A stretch of 64,000 bases of DNA from Aeromicrobium fastidiosum (GTDB lineage: Bacteria; Actinomycetota; Actinomycetes; Propionibacteriales; Nocardioidaceae), in NCBI RefSeq assembly GCF_017876595.1, contig NZ_JAGIOG010000001.1, positions 2,294,001 through 2,358,000 of the forward strand. Reading direction: 5' to 3'. Every line of letters starts with the position of its first letter. Position 1 is the stretch's first letter. The position numbers and the translations under genes are program-made. This document shows, piece after piece, positions 6,635-16,746 of this stretch. Below the pieces are notes generated by a model. The model saw only the letters and a program-made list of their open reading frames with translations. It made no database searches and was not told the DNA's origin.

Positions 6635-7816
6635 GTGACAGAAGCGACCGCCGCACCCTACCGGCCACCGGCGTCCGCGCCCCGAGAGCTGCCCCGCCAA
6701 CGCGGGCGCACAGCGCTGATCGTGCTGTTCGCGCTCATCGCGGTCGCGGGTGTCGTCGGTGGCGTCGTGATCTCGCTGAGCGCGGGCGACGCCGAGGGTG
6801 CCGGGCTGTCGATCTTCTACGCCATGATCCCGCTGCCGTTCCTGTGGTTCTGCTTCTGGTGGCTCGACCGCTACGAGCCCGAGCCGCGCCGCTACAAGCT
6901 CGCGGCCTTCGTGTGGGGCGGGGTCGTGGCGGTCGCGATCGCCCTCGCGCTCGAGGTGTGGGCGCAGTCGGCGTTCGACCTCAGCGACAAGGCGACCGCG
7001 TCGTTCGTCGCACCGCTGGCCGAGGAGCCGGCCAAGGGCCTGTTCCTCCTCCTCACGTTCCTGCGGGCGCGACGGGTCATCGACGGCGTGCTCGACGGAC
7101 TCATCTACGCCGGCATCGTCGGCATCGGCTTCGCCTTCGTCGAGAACATCGGCTACTACGCCAGCAGCTACCTCGGCTCGCCCGACATCGCGCTGGCCGG
7201 TGCCGAGGGCGTCACGACGACGTTCGTGGTGCGCGGCGTCTTCAGCCCCTTCGCGCACCCGCTGTTCACGGCCGCGTTCGGCATCGCGATCGGGCTGGCC
7301 GTGGGGCGACGCTCGAAGATCCTCCGGGTGCTGATCTGCACGGTCGGGCTCGCGCTGAGCATGGGCCTGCACGGCCTCTGGAACGGATCGCTCAGCTACG
7401 GCGAGGGCGTCGGCTTCTTGCTCGCCTACGTCGTGCTGGCCGCCGTGCTGGTGGCGCTGGCCGCCTACGCGATCGTCGTCCGGGCCAGCCAGGTGCGGGT
7501 GCTGGAGCGCTCGCTGTCGTACGTCGCCGACCGCGGATGGATCCATCCCGCTGAGATCCCGTACCTCTCGCGCTTCGGCCACCGCAAGGCCGCGCGCCGG
7601 TTCGCCCGCTCGAACCACGGACGTGAGGCGGGTCGCGTGGTGACGCGATACCAGCGACTGGCCACCGAGATGGCGTTCCTGCACGACTCCCTCATGAGCG
7701 GCCGGTCCAAGCCGCAGGGCGTCGATCGGACGTACGCCCTGCTCGACGCTATGTACGCCCTGCGACCCGAGCTGAGATTCCCGCCGGCACTGCCCGGCAC
7801 CGTTCGTCACTCCTGA
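6635..7816 (+). CDS. PrsW-family intramembrane metalloprotease
   Basis: A 393-aa polytopic membrane protein of the PrsW (M82) family, whose B. subtilis member cleaves anti-sigma factor RsiW inside the membrane. Visible motifs are EEPAKG (APLAEEPAKGLF), FVEN (GFAFVENIGYY), HPLFTAAFG and HGLWN, which carry the conserved Glu, Asn and His residues. About eight hydrophobic helices cover residues 25-285, and a basic cytosolic tail follows. No sigma or anti-sigma gene is adjacent, so the substrate is unknown. GTG 6635 is preferred because TACGAT sits seven bases upstream; ATG 6626 would lie inside that box. Confidence 0.88.
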   Translation: MTEATAAPYRPPASAPRELPRQRGRTALIVLFALIAVAGVVGGVVISLSAGDAEGAGLSIFYAMIPLPFLWFCFWWLDRYEPEPRRYKLAAFVWGGVVAVAIALALEVWAQSAFDLSDKATASFVAPLAEEPAKGLFLLLTFLRARRVIDGVLDGLIYAGIVGIGFAFVENIGYYASSYLGSPDIALAGAEGVTTTFVVRGVFSPFAHPLFTAAFGIAIGLAVGRRSKILRVLICTVGLALSMGLHGLWNGSLSYGEGVGFLLAYVVLAAVLVALAAYAIVVRASQVRVLERSLSYVADRGWIHPAEIPYLSRFGHRKAARRFARSNHGREAGRVVTRYQRLATEMAFLHDSLMSGRSKPQGVDRTYALLDAMYALRPELRFPPALPGTVRHS

Positions 7817-7862
7817 CCCGCCCGTCTCAGGTCCGGTGGACACCAGATGGCCTGGTGTCGAC

Positions 7863-7868
7863 TAATCT
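7863..7868 (+). promoter_or_regulatory. Candidate -10 of the GTPase pair operon
   Basis: TAATCT about 50 bases upstream of GTG 7919. This gene, unlike many here, also has a Shine-Dalgarno (GAGAGGGG), so a leadered mRNA is likely. Confidence 0.35.
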
Positions 7869-7918
7869 GTGCCCTACCACCGCCCGCTGCAGGACAACGA
7901 CGACGAGAGGGGCTCACC

Positions 7919-9634
7919 GTGCCCGGCGACCACGCTCCGGCCGAGCTCCTCGCGGCCATGAGCTCGCTGCTGCTGAGCGTCCGGGACGTCCCCCTCGATC
8001 TCGAGATCGACGGGGTCGACGAGGCCCGCACGATCAAGTCCGACGTCGTCGACCAGCTCTCCGACTACATCCTGCCGCGGCTCGTGCAGCTCGACGCCCC
8101 GCTGCTCGCCGTCGTCGGCGGGTCGACGGGTGCCGGCAAGTCGACGCTCGTCAACTCCATCGTGGGGGAGCGGGTCACCGAGTCGGGCGTCCTGCGGCCC
8201 ACGACGAGGTCGCCCGTGCTGGTCCACCACCCCGACGACGCCGAGTGGTTCCAGCCCGATCGCATCCTGCCCGACCTCGAGCGCAGCACCGAGGCCGGTG
8301 CCAATCCCTATGCCCTGCGGCTCGCGTCGTCGACGGGCATCCCCAAGGGTCTGGCGATCCTCGACGCGCCCGACGTCGACTCGATCGACAAGGGCAACCG
8401 CGACCTCGCGACGCAGCTGCTCGCCGCCGCCGACCTGTGGCTGTTCGTCACGTCCGCGGCCCGCTACGCCGACCAGGTGCCGTGGGACTACCTGCGCCAC
8501 GCGGCCGAGCGCAGCACCTCGGTGGCCGTCGTGCTCGACCGCACCAGCGACGAGGCCCTCGTCGAGGTCCGCGGCCACCTGGCACGCATGATGACGTCCC
8601 GCGGGCTCTCCGACTCGCCCCTCTTCACGGTGCCCGAGTCGGGCCTCGACGCCGACGGGCTGCTGCCGCGCTCCGCCGTCGCCCCGATGGTCGGATGGCT
8701 CAGCGAGCTGGCCGCCGATCCCAAGGCCCGGCACATGGTCGTCCACCGCACGCTCGACGGTGCCGTCCGGCACCTCGTGATGCGCACCCACGATCTCGCG
8801 GACGCCATGGAGACGCAGGTCGACGTGGCCGCACTGCTGCACGGCGAGGCCGACGACTCCTATCGGGCAGCCCTCGACGAGTTCTCGCGGCAGAGCGCCG
8901 ATGGCACCCTGCTGCGCGGAGAGGTGCTGGCCAGCTGGCAGGAGTTCGTCGGCACCGGCGAGCTGCTCAGCTCGGTCGAGGAGAAGGTCACCCGCATCCG
9001 CGACCGCTTCGTCGGCGGCATGACGGGCAAGCGCACCCGGTCGACCGAGGTCGTCGACGCGATCGAGACTGCCGCCCGCATGCTGCTGACCGAGCACGCC
9101 GAGGCCACGGCCCAGAAGGTCTCGCGCGTGTGGGGCAGCTCGGTGCCGGGGCGTCGCCTGCTCGACGCCGGCACGGGCCTCGACCGCGCGTCCGGCGACG
9201 TTCGGGTCAAGGCCGAGCGGATCGTGCACGAGTGGCGGCAGGCCGTCGTCGAGCTCGTGCGCGTCGAGGGTGCCGACAAGCGCATGACCGCCAGGTTCCT
9301 GGCCTTCGGGGTCAACGGCATCGCGGTCGCGCTGATGATCTCGATGTTCGCGCGCGACGCCGAGGCGACCGTGGCGGGCGGCACCGCGACGCTGGGCCGC
9401 AGGCTGCTCGACGCGATCTTCGGCGAGGCGGTCGTCGACCAGCTCATCGGCCGGGCCCACGACGACCTCGTGGCGCGCGCCGGCTCGCTGCTCGAGACCG
9501 AGCTCGCGCGGTTCCACGACCTCGTCGACTCGCCCGATAGTCTCAGGGCGCACCAGGCCGCTCTGCGTGCATCGGCGCGACGGGCCGAATACTCTCGACA
9601 CGCCGACTTCCTGAACGGAGAGACGACGCCATGA
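7919..9634 (+). CDS. Dynamin-like P-loop GTPase, first of pair
   Basis: A 571-aa P-loop protein of the dynamin/TRAFAC type. Walker A is GGSTGAGKST at residues 67-76, G2 is probably in RPTTRSPV and the G3 Walker B is LDAPDVDS. The G4 position reads LDRTSD in place of NKxD, so base specificity may be relaxed. A long helical region and a hydrophobic stretch (FLAFGVNGIAVALMISMFA) near residue 460-478 suggest membrane association. GTG 7919 is chosen because GAGAGGGG precedes it. The stop overlaps the next GTPase (ATGA), so the two are made together and may act as a heteromer. Cellular role unknown; membrane remodelling or stress tolerance is possible by analogy with actinobacterial dynamins. Confidence 0.82.
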   Translation: MPGDHAPAELLAAMSSLLLSVRDVPLDLEIDGVDEARTIKSDVVDQLSDYILPRLVQLDAPLLAVVGGSTGAGKSTLVNSIVGERVTESGVLRPTTRSPVLVHHPDDAEWFQPDRILPDLERSTEAGANPYALRLASSTGIPKGLAILDAPDVDSIDKGNRDLATQLLAAADLWLFVTSAARYADQVPWDYLRHAAERSTSVAVVLDRTSDEALVEVRGHLARMMTSRGLSDSPLFTVPESGLDADGLLPRSAVAPMVGWLSELAADPKARHMVVHRTLDGAVRHLVMRTHDLADAMETQVDVAALLHGEADDSYRAALDEFSRQSADGTLLRGEVLASWQEFVGTGELLSSVEEKVTRIRDRFVGGMTGKRTRSTEVVDAIETAARMLLTEHAEATAQKVSRVWGSSVPGRRLLDAGTGLDRASGDVRVKAERIVHEWRQAVVELVRVEGADKRMTARFLAFGVNGIAVALMISMFARDAEATVAGGTATLGRRLLDAIFGEAVVDQLIGRAHDDLVARAGSLLETELARFHDLVDSPDSLRAHQAALRASARRAEYSRHADFLNGETTP

Positions 9635-11280
9635 CCACCTCCTCGCCGGCCACGCCTGATGTGTTCGGCGGCGGTCGCAGCGACGTGGCACGACGTCTCG
9701 ACGGTCTGACCCAGGCCGTGGCGGCGAGCCGCGGTCGCATCGACGAGGAGATCCTGGCACCCGCCGAGATGCTCACCGAGCGTGCGGCCGAGCGCCTGGT
9801 GCTGTCGGGCGAGCACACCATCGTGGCCCTGGCCGGTGCCACGGGCTCCGGCAAGTCGTCGCTGTTCAACTCCCTGACCGATCTCGAGCTCGCGGGCGTC
9901 GGCGTGCGCCGGCCCACGACGTCGTGGGCGCTGGCCTGCGCGTGGGGCCCCGACGGTGCCCAGGGCCTGCTCGAGTGGATGGGCATCCCGGCACGGCACC
10001 AGGTGTCGCGCATGAGCATGCTCGACCACTCCGCCGAGGACACCAAGCTCGACGGGCTCGTGCTGCTCGACCTGCCCGACCACGACTCGACCGAGGTGTC
10101 GCACCACCTCGAGATGGACCGGCTCGTCACCTACGCCGATCTGCTGGTCTGGGTGCTCGACCCGCAGAAGTACGCCGACGCCGCGATCCACGACCGCTAC
10201 ATCCGGCCCATGGCGTCCTACAGCGACGTCACGCTGGTCGTGCTCAACCAGATCGACCGCATCCCGTTCGAGCAGCGCGACCGTGCCCTTGCCGACGTCC
10301 GCCGCATCCTGGCCGACGAGGGTCTGCCCGACGTTCCCGTCATCGGCGTCTCCGCCACGCGGGGCGACGGGGTCGACGACCTCAAGCGCGAGCTCGCGTC
10401 CCGCATCCGGGCCAAGTCGTCGGCCAAGGCTCGTCTGTCGTCCGACATCGCCGCGGCTGCCGCCGTCATCGAGCAGGTCGGCGGCACGTCCCCGGTGCCG
10501 ACGGTCTCCGAGACGACCCGTCGCACGCTCGACGACGCGCTGCTCGACTGCGCCGGCGTCCCGCAGCTGGTCGAGGCGATCGAGTCGTCGACCCGTCGCC
10601 GCGCCGCCCTGCACACCGGATGGCCGGTCGCCCGATGGCTCGGACGTCTCGGCGGCGACCCGCTCGAGGAGCTGCAGCTCGACCCCGGCCTGTCGCTGTC
10701 GTCGCTCGCTCGGTCTGCCCTGCCCGAGGCCGGCAACGTCCAGAGGGCGAGCGCCGAGCTCGCGATCCGCGATGTCGCCGATCAGGCCTCCACGGGCCTG
10801 GCCAGGTCGTGGCGCGATGCCGTCCGGGAGGCGGCGAACCCCGAGGGCGAGGACATCGTCGGCGAGCTCGACACCGCGATCCACGCCACGAGCGTCGACG
10901 TGTCGCGTCCCGCGGCCTGGTGGCGTGTCGTGCACGCGGTGCAGCTGCTGGCGGTCGTCGCAGCGGTCGTGGGCCTGCTCTGGCTGGTCGCGCAGGGTGT
11001 CACGAGCTTCTCGTCGGTCGAGCTGCCCGATATCGGCTCGGTGGCAGGCGTCCCGACGGCCGCCGTCGTGGTCGCGGGCGCGCTGGTCGGCGGCATCGTG
11101 CTGGCCGCGGTGTCGAGCGTGGCCGCCCGTGCGGGCGGACGGCGCAAGGCCCGTAGGGCCGACGAGGCGCTCCGGGCGGCGATCGACCGGGTGGCCGCGG
11201 AGCGGGTCGTCGCGCCGATCCAGCGCGAGCTCGACCAGTACGCGAGCTATCGCGCCGGCATCGTCGACGCGCTGAGCTGA
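9631..11280 (+). CDS. YfjP-type Era-like GTPase, second of pair
   Basis: A 549-aa protein with a complete G domain: G1 GATGSGKSS (residues 69-77), G3 DLPD (147-150), G4 NQID (206-209) and G5 SATRG. The C-terminal half has two transmembrane segments (VVHAVQLLAVVAAVVGLLWLVAQGV and TAAVVVAGALVGGIVLAAV) and a basic tail, so the G domain should sit at the inner membrane face. It overlaps the upstream GTPase by four bases. Its intact G4 contrasts with the degenerate partner, which suggests division of labour. Substrate and partner are not known. Confidence 0.83.
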   Translation: MTTSSPATPDVFGGGRSDVARRLDGLTQAVAASRGRIDEEILAPAEMLTERAAERLVLSGEHTIVALAGATGSGKSSLFNSLTDLELAGVGVRRPTTSWALACAWGPDGAQGLLEWMGIPARHQVSRMSMLDHSAEDTKLDGLVLLDLPDHDSTEVSHHLEMDRLVTYADLLVWVLDPQKYADAAIHDRYIRPMASYSDVTLVVLNQIDRIPFEQRDRALADVRRILADEGLPDVPVIGVSATRGDGVDDLKRELASRIRAKSSAKARLSSDIAAAAAVIEQVGGTSPVPTVSETTRRTLDDALLDCAGVPQLVEAIESSTRRRAALHTGWPVARWLGRLGGDPLEELQLDPGLSLSSLARSALPEAGNVQRASAELAIRDVADQASTGLARSWRDAVREAANPEGEDIVGELDTAIHATSVDVSRPAAWWRVVHAVQLLAVVAAVVGLLWLVAQGVTSFSSVELPDIGSVAGVPTAAVVVAGALVGGIVLAAVSSVAARAGGRRKARRADEALRAAIDRVAAERVVAPIQRELDQYASYRAGIVDALS

Positions 11281-11401
11281 ACCGGGTCCACAGGCCCCGG
11301 TCGTCTGCCGGTCTGTCCACAGGCGAGATCCGGGGACTGTCGGACGTCCGGGTGCGCGGCCCAGGCTGGTGGTCCGTCCACCGGCACCAGAGGAGCCTCC
11401 C

Positions 11402-11851
11402 ATGTCCAATGACAACGTCCTGACCTTCCACGGCCACGTCGGCACGCCCGTCGAGCTGCGCGAGGGGGCCAGCGTCCCCTGGGTGCTGTTCCGCGTCGCC
11501 TCGACCCCCAGCGTGTGGGACCAGGCCACCCGGTCGTGGCGCGACCTGCCGACGACGTGGATGTCGGTCAAGGCGTTCCGGCACCTGGCCCAGAACGCGG
11601 CCGACTCGCTCGCGGTCGGCGACCCCGTCGTCGTGATCGGGCGGCTGCGCACCGAGACGTGGGCGACCAAGGAGGGCGAGGCGCGCGAGAGCACGGTGCT
11701 CGAGGCGACACTCGTGGCCCACGACCTGGGCCGTGGCATCACCCGCTTCCGCAAGGTCGACCGCCAGCAGGCTGCGTCGCCCGCGTCCGACGGCACCGCC
11801 GAGGCGCTGGCCGAGCTCGAGAGCCGGCAGCCCCAGGCACCGGCTGCCTGA
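11402..11851 (+). CDS. Single-stranded DNA-binding protein paralogue
   Basis: A 149-aa protein with an SSB OB-fold (residues 5-110: NVLTFHGHVGTPVELRE, TTWMSVKAFRHLAQNAADSLAVGDPVVVIGRLRTETW). It lacks the Gly-rich linker and the acidic DDDIPF tip by which canonical SSB recruits replication partners; it ends ELESRQPQAPAA. It is therefore probably an accessory SSB, like SsbB or recombination SSBs, rather than the replicative one. ATG 11402 follows AGAGGAG. It sits 121 bases after the GTPase pair. Confidence 0.88.
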   Translation: MSNDNVLTFHGHVGTPVELREGASVPWVLFRVASTPSVWDQATRSWRDLPTTWMSVKAFRHLAQNAADSLAVGDPVVVIGRLRTETWATKEGEARESTVLEATLVAHDLGRGITRFRKVDRQQAASPASDGTAEALAELESRQPQAPAA

Positions 11852-11916
11852 GGCGCGGCCACGAGCCGGGCGGTGGGACGGCCGTGACCGCCGTGGGGCC
11901 GGGCCCGTCCGCTCGT

Positions 11917-11922
11917 TAGTCT
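11917..11922 (+). promoter_or_regulatory. -10 hexamer of ettA (leaderless)
   Basis: TAGTCT, seven bases before ATG 11930; no Shine-Dalgarno. Confidence 0.6.
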
Positions 11923-11929
11923 TGACCGC

Positions 11930-13612
<1,683 letters not shown>

Positions 13613-13634
13613 GCGCTGCGCGAGGCGCTGCAGG

Positions 13635-14108
13635 TCAGAACTTTCGGCCCTGCAGCGTCTGCAGGACGCTCTCCATGATGGTGCCCATCGCCGTCAGGTC
13701 GCCCGGGGACGACGCCGCGATGAGGTAGTCGTGGACGCCGCGGACGTGGGTGTGGGCGGCCGCCTCGAGCACCGCGAAGCCCTGGTCGGTCAGGGTGGCC
13801 GAGACGCCGCGGCCGTCGTCGGAGCTCTGGCCGCGCAGCACGATGCCCTCACGCTCGAGTCGGGCGATGGTGTGCGTGACGCGACTGCGCGAGTGGGAGA
13901 CGGCGTCGGCGAGCTCGGCCATGCGGATCGAGCGACTGGGTGCCTCCGACAGGCGCACCAGGATCTCGTACTCGGGCATCGACAGGCCGTGCTGCGTGCG
14001 CAGGTCGCGGTCGAGCCGGTCCATCAGCACCGTGGTGCCGCCGAGAAAGGCGCGCCACACGCGCTGCTGGTCGGCGTCAAGCCACGGGGTGTCGGTCGCG
14101 GTCTCCAT
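13635..14108 (-). CDS. MarR-family transcriptional regulator
   Basis: A 157-aa MarR regulator with the winged-helix DNA-binding core (MPEYEILVRLSEAPSRSIRMAELADAVSHSRSRVTHTIARLEREGIVLR, then the DGRG wing). It diverges from the YceI-family gene and probably controls it and itself through the palindrome at 14173-14186. ATG 14108 is preferred to ATG 14117 because TAGGAT lies seven bases upstream of the former and contains part of the latter. Confidence 0.9.
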   Translation of the reverse strand: METATDTPWLDADQQRVWRAFLGGTTVLMDRLDRDLRTQHGLSMPEYEILVRLSEAPSRSIRMAELADAVSHSRSRVTHTIARLEREGIVLRGQSSDDGRGVSATLTDQGFAVLEAAAHTHVRGVHDYLIAASSPGDLTAMGTIMESVLQTLQGRKF

Positions 14109-14115
14109 GTGACGC

Positions 14116-14121
14116 ATCCTA
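14116..14121 (-). promoter_or_regulatory. -10 hexamer of the MarR gene (leaderless)
   Basis: TAGGAT on the minus strand, seven bases before ATG 14108. Confidence 0.45.
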
Positions 14122-14172
14122 TGTCGGAAAGGTACTGGTTGAAAGTTAAACGGCGTGCTAGAGTCTCATCTT

Positions 14173-14186
14173 GTTGAAACATCAAC
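14173..14186. promoter_or_regulatory. Candidate MarR operator upstream of yceI
   Basis: GTTGA-AACA-TCAAC, a perfect 5-bp dyad with a four-base centre in an AT-rich spacer, 24 bases before the yceI ATG. A weaker related dyad (TTGA-AAG-TTAA) lies about 25 bases upstream. Location and size suit a MarR dimer. Confidence 0.5.
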
Positions 14187-14209
14187 TACAAACTTTTCGA
14201 GGAGCACCC

Positions 14210-14758
14210 ATGAGCACCGCCACCGCAGTCACCGCCGGCACCTGGACGATCGACCCGAGCCACACCGAGATCGGCTTCACCGTCCGCCACCTCGTCAGCA
14301 AGGTCCGTGGCAAGTTCGAGACGTTCGAGGGCACCATCGTCAGCGCCCCCGACATCACGGCCTCCACGGTCTCGGTCTCGATCGACCTGGCCTCGGTCAA
14401 CACCGGCACCGCCGACCGTGACGCGCACCTGCGCTCGGGTGACTTCTTCAACGCCGAGCAGAACCCCAAGATGACCTTCGTCTCGACCGGCATCGTCGAG
14501 AAGGCCGCCGGCGAGTTCGTCGTCACGGGCGATCTGACGATCAAGGACGTCACCAAGTCGGTCGAGCTCGCCACCGAGTTCCTCGGCGAGGGCGGCGACC
14601 CGTGGGGCGGCACGCGCGTCGGCCTCGAGGCCTCGACGTCGATCAGCCGCAAGGAGTTCGGCATCGACTTCAACATCCCGGTCGAGGGTGCCGACAAGCT
14701 CATGATCGGCGACAAGATCACGATCAACATCGTCGCCGAGGCCGTCCTGCAGGCCTGA
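14210..14758 (+). CDS. YceI-family polyprenyl-binding-like protein
   Basis: A 182-aa YceI domain protein. The family forms a lipocalin-like barrel that binds isoprenoid or other amphipathic ligands. The signature is clear: WTIDPSHTEIGFTVRHLVSKVRGKFETFEG at the N-terminus, DAHLRSGDFFNAEQNPKMTF and GDLTIKDVTKSV. There is no signal peptide, so it is probably cytosolic, as in many actinobacterial members. ATG 14210 follows GAGGAG. Divergent MarR control suggests induction by a hydrophobic or stress ligand; the ligand is unknown. Confidence 0.92.
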   Translation: MSTATAVTAGTWTIDPSHTEIGFTVRHLVSKVRGKFETFEGTIVSAPDITASTVSVSIDLASVNTGTADRDAHLRSGDFFNAEQNPKMTFVSTGIVEKAAGEFVVTGDLTIKDVTKSVELATEFLGEGGDPWGGTRVGLEASTSISRKEFGIDFNIPVEGADKLMIGDKITINIVAEAVLQA

Positions 14759-14790
14759 TCGACCAGCTCGACCAGCACAGTCACCTGCAC

Positions 14791-14871
14791 CACGACGGCG
14801 CGGGCGGCGCAGCGGCATCCGGTTCATCCCCCCCGAGGACCGGATGCCACTGGGTCGCCCGCGCCGTCGTG
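14791..14871. terminator. Nested hairpin between convergent yceI and tetR
   Basis: Outer 16-bp stem CACGACGGCGCGGGCG (14791-14806) / CGCCCGCGCCGTCGTG (14856-14871), symmetric 7-nt internal loops, and inner 10-bp stem GGCATCCGGT (14814-14823) / ACCGGATGCC (14839-14848) with a 15-nt loop. It starts 32 bases after the yceI stop and ends three bases before the tetR stop, so it can end transcription from both sides. Confidence 0.7.
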
Positions 14872-14873
14872 CG

Positions 14874-15452
14874 TCAGGCGGTGCGCCGCGTCATGCGCAC
14901 CGCGAGCTCGGCGTGCAACGTGGCCAGCTCGCGCCCCGAGCGGGAGCCGCCGGGCTCGAACCACCGCACGAGGTCGACGCCGAGCGACAGCAGCGAGAAC
15001 GCCGTGCCGGGCACGTCCTCGGCGTCGAGGACGCCCTGCTGGACGCCGTCGGCGAGCGCGTCCTGCATCGTCCGCTCGATGCTGCGCCGGATGGCCCCCA
15101 CCTCGGCGCGGTGCTCGGGCGTCAGGGCGTGGTACTCCCACTGCACGATGCGCCCGACGCGGCTGTGGTCGGCGTGCCACAGGCTGAAGTCGAAGACCAT
15201 CGTGCGGATGCGATCGACCGGGTCGGTGCTCGCGGCGGCCGCGCGCTGGATGATCTCGAGCGCGGAACGGTGGCCGTCGAGGCTGACGGTGTAGAGCAGG
15301 CTCTCCTTGGAGTCGTGGTGGACGTAGACGGCCGCCGGGCTCATGCCGGCCCTCGACGCGATGTCGCGGGTCGTCGTCGCGGCGAAGCCCTTCTCGGAGA
15401 ATGCCTCGACCGCGGCGTTGATCAGCCGCTCGCGTGCCGTGATCGTCGTCAT
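14874..15452 (-). CDS. TetR-family regulator of the adjacent acyl-CoA cluster
   Basis: A 192-aa TetR repressor. The N-terminal helix-turn-helix is typical (RERLINAAVEAFSEKGFAATTTRDIASRAGMSPAAVYVHHDSKESLL). The C-terminal ligand domain resembles regulators of lipid catabolism. ATG 15452 follows AGGAG. It diverges from the acyl-CoA dehydrogenase gene, and palindromes between the two (15487-15511) are its likely operators, so an acyl-CoA is a plausible inducer. Confidence 0.92.
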   Translation of the reverse strand: MTTITARERLINAAVEAFSEKGFAATTTRDIASRAGMSPAAVYVHHDSKESLLYTVSLDGHRSALEIIQRAAAASTDPVDRIRTMVFDFSLWHADHSRVGRIVQWEYHALTPEHRAEVGAIRRSIERTMQDALADGVQQGVLDAEDVPGTAFSLLSLGVDLVRWFEPGGSRSGRELATLHAELAVRMTRRTA

Positions 15453-15486
15453 GTCGCTCCTTCGTCGGTTGACAGCATGACGGACT

Positions 15487-15511
15487 GCTTGCATGCTAAG
15501 CAAGCGCTTAG
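15487..15511. promoter_or_regulatory. Overlapping palindromes, likely TetR operator
   Basis: CTAAGC-AAGC-GCTTAG (15496-15511) is a perfect 6-bp dyad. It overlaps GCTTGC (15487-15492) ... GCAAGC (15500-15505), a second perfect 6-bp dyad with a seven-base centre. Both lie between the TetR gene and the acyl-CoA dehydrogenase gene. Confidence 0.65.
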
Positions 15512-15555
15512 TGCGTGAGACGGCTGTCGGATGTTCGAGCACGAGGTGGCATGAC

Positions 15556-16701
15556 ATGAAGCGGATGATCTTCGACGAGGACCACGACGCGTTCCGCGAC
15601 TCGTGCGCCGCGTTCCTGGCCAAGCACGTGACGCCGAACCTCGAGACGTACCTCGAGCAGAAGGCGCTGCCGCGCGAGTTCTGGCTTGCCGCAGGTGCCG
15701 AGGGCTATCTCGGCCTGGAGATCCCCGAGGAGTTCGGCGGGTCCGAGGCCGGCGACTTCCGGTTCAACGCGGTGTGGGCCGAGGAGCTCAGCAAGCTCAA
15801 CGCGGCGCTCGCGTCGTGCGCCGCGATCCACTCCGACATCGCGGTGCCCTACATCATCGACCTCGGCACGCAGGAGCAGAAGGAGCGCTGGCTGCCGGGC
15901 TGCGCGACGGGCGAGATCGTCACCGCGATCGGCATGACCGAGCCCGGCGGCGGCTCCGACCTCGCGGCGCTCAAGACCACCGCGGTGCGCGACGGCGATG
16001 CCTGGGTCATCAACGGCTCCAAGACGTTCATCACCAACGGCTTCTCGGCCGATCTCGTGCTGACCGCGGTGCGCACGTCGCCCGAGAAGGGTGCCAAGGG
16101 CATCACGCTGTTCGGGCTCGAGGCGACCGACCCGGGCTTCAGCCGCGGACGCAAGCTCGACAAGGTGGGTCAGGCCGAGGCCGACACCGCCGAGCTGTTC
16201 TTCGAGGACGTCCGCGTCGGCGACGACCGCATCATCGGCGAGGTCGACCGCGGCTTCATCTACATGATGGAGCGGCTGCCGCAGGAGCGCCTGAGCTGCG
16301 CGGTGTCCAACGTCGCGCACGCCAAGCAGATCCTCGCCGAGACGATCCAGTACGCCCACGACCGTCAGGCGTTCAAGCAGTCGATCGGCAGCCTGCAGCA
16401 CAACAAGTTCCTGCTCGCCGAGCTCGTGACCAAGATCGAGGTCGCCGAGGCGTACGTCGACCAGGCCGTGCTGGCGCACACGTCGGGCGAGGCCACCGCC
16501 ACGGATGCCGCCAAGGCCAAGTGGTGGTCGTCGGAGATCCAGAACGACGTGCTCGACCACTGCGTCCAGCTGCACGGCGGCTACGGCTTCATGAACGAGT
16601 ACCGGGTCGCCCGCGCGTGGCGCGACGCCCGCGTCAGCAAGATCTGGGCCGGCTCCAACGAGATCATGAAAGAGCTCATCGGCCGCGACCTCGGCTTCTG
16701 A
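15556..16701 (+). CDS. Acyl-CoA dehydrogenase
   Basis: A 381-aa FAD-dependent acyl-CoA dehydrogenase for the first, alpha-beta oxidation step of acyl-CoA breakdown. It shows the three family domains: N-terminal helices, the middle beta domain (AIGMTEPGGGSDLAALKTTA, WVINGSKTFITNG) and the C-terminal helices (QAFKQSIGSLQHNKFLLAE, HCVQLHGGYGFMNEYRVARAWRDARVSKIWAGSNEIMKELIGR). It heads the operon acd-thiolase-SDR opposite TetR. Chain length or branched substrate cannot be told from sequence. Confidence 0.94.
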   Translation: MKRMIFDEDHDAFRDSCAAFLAKHVTPNLETYLEQKALPREFWLAAGAEGYLGLEIPEEFGGSEAGDFRFNAVWAEELSKLNAALASCAAIHSDIAVPYIIDLGTQEQKERWLPGCATGEIVTAIGMTEPGGGSDLAALKTTAVRDGDAWVINGSKTFITNGFSADLVLTAVRTSPEKGAKGITLFGLEATDPGFSRGRKLDKVGQAEADTAELFFEDVRVGDDRIIGEVDRGFIYMMERLPQERLSCAVSNVAHAKQILAETIQYAHDRQAFKQSIGSLQHNKFLLAELVTKIEVAEAYVDQAVLAHTSGEATATDAAKAKWWSSEIQNDVLDHCVQLHGGYGFMNEYRVARAWRDARVSKIWAGSNEIMKELIGRDLGF

Positions 16702-16746
16702 GCCGCCCCCACGACATCGTCACGACCCCATCCGAAAGGCACGACC

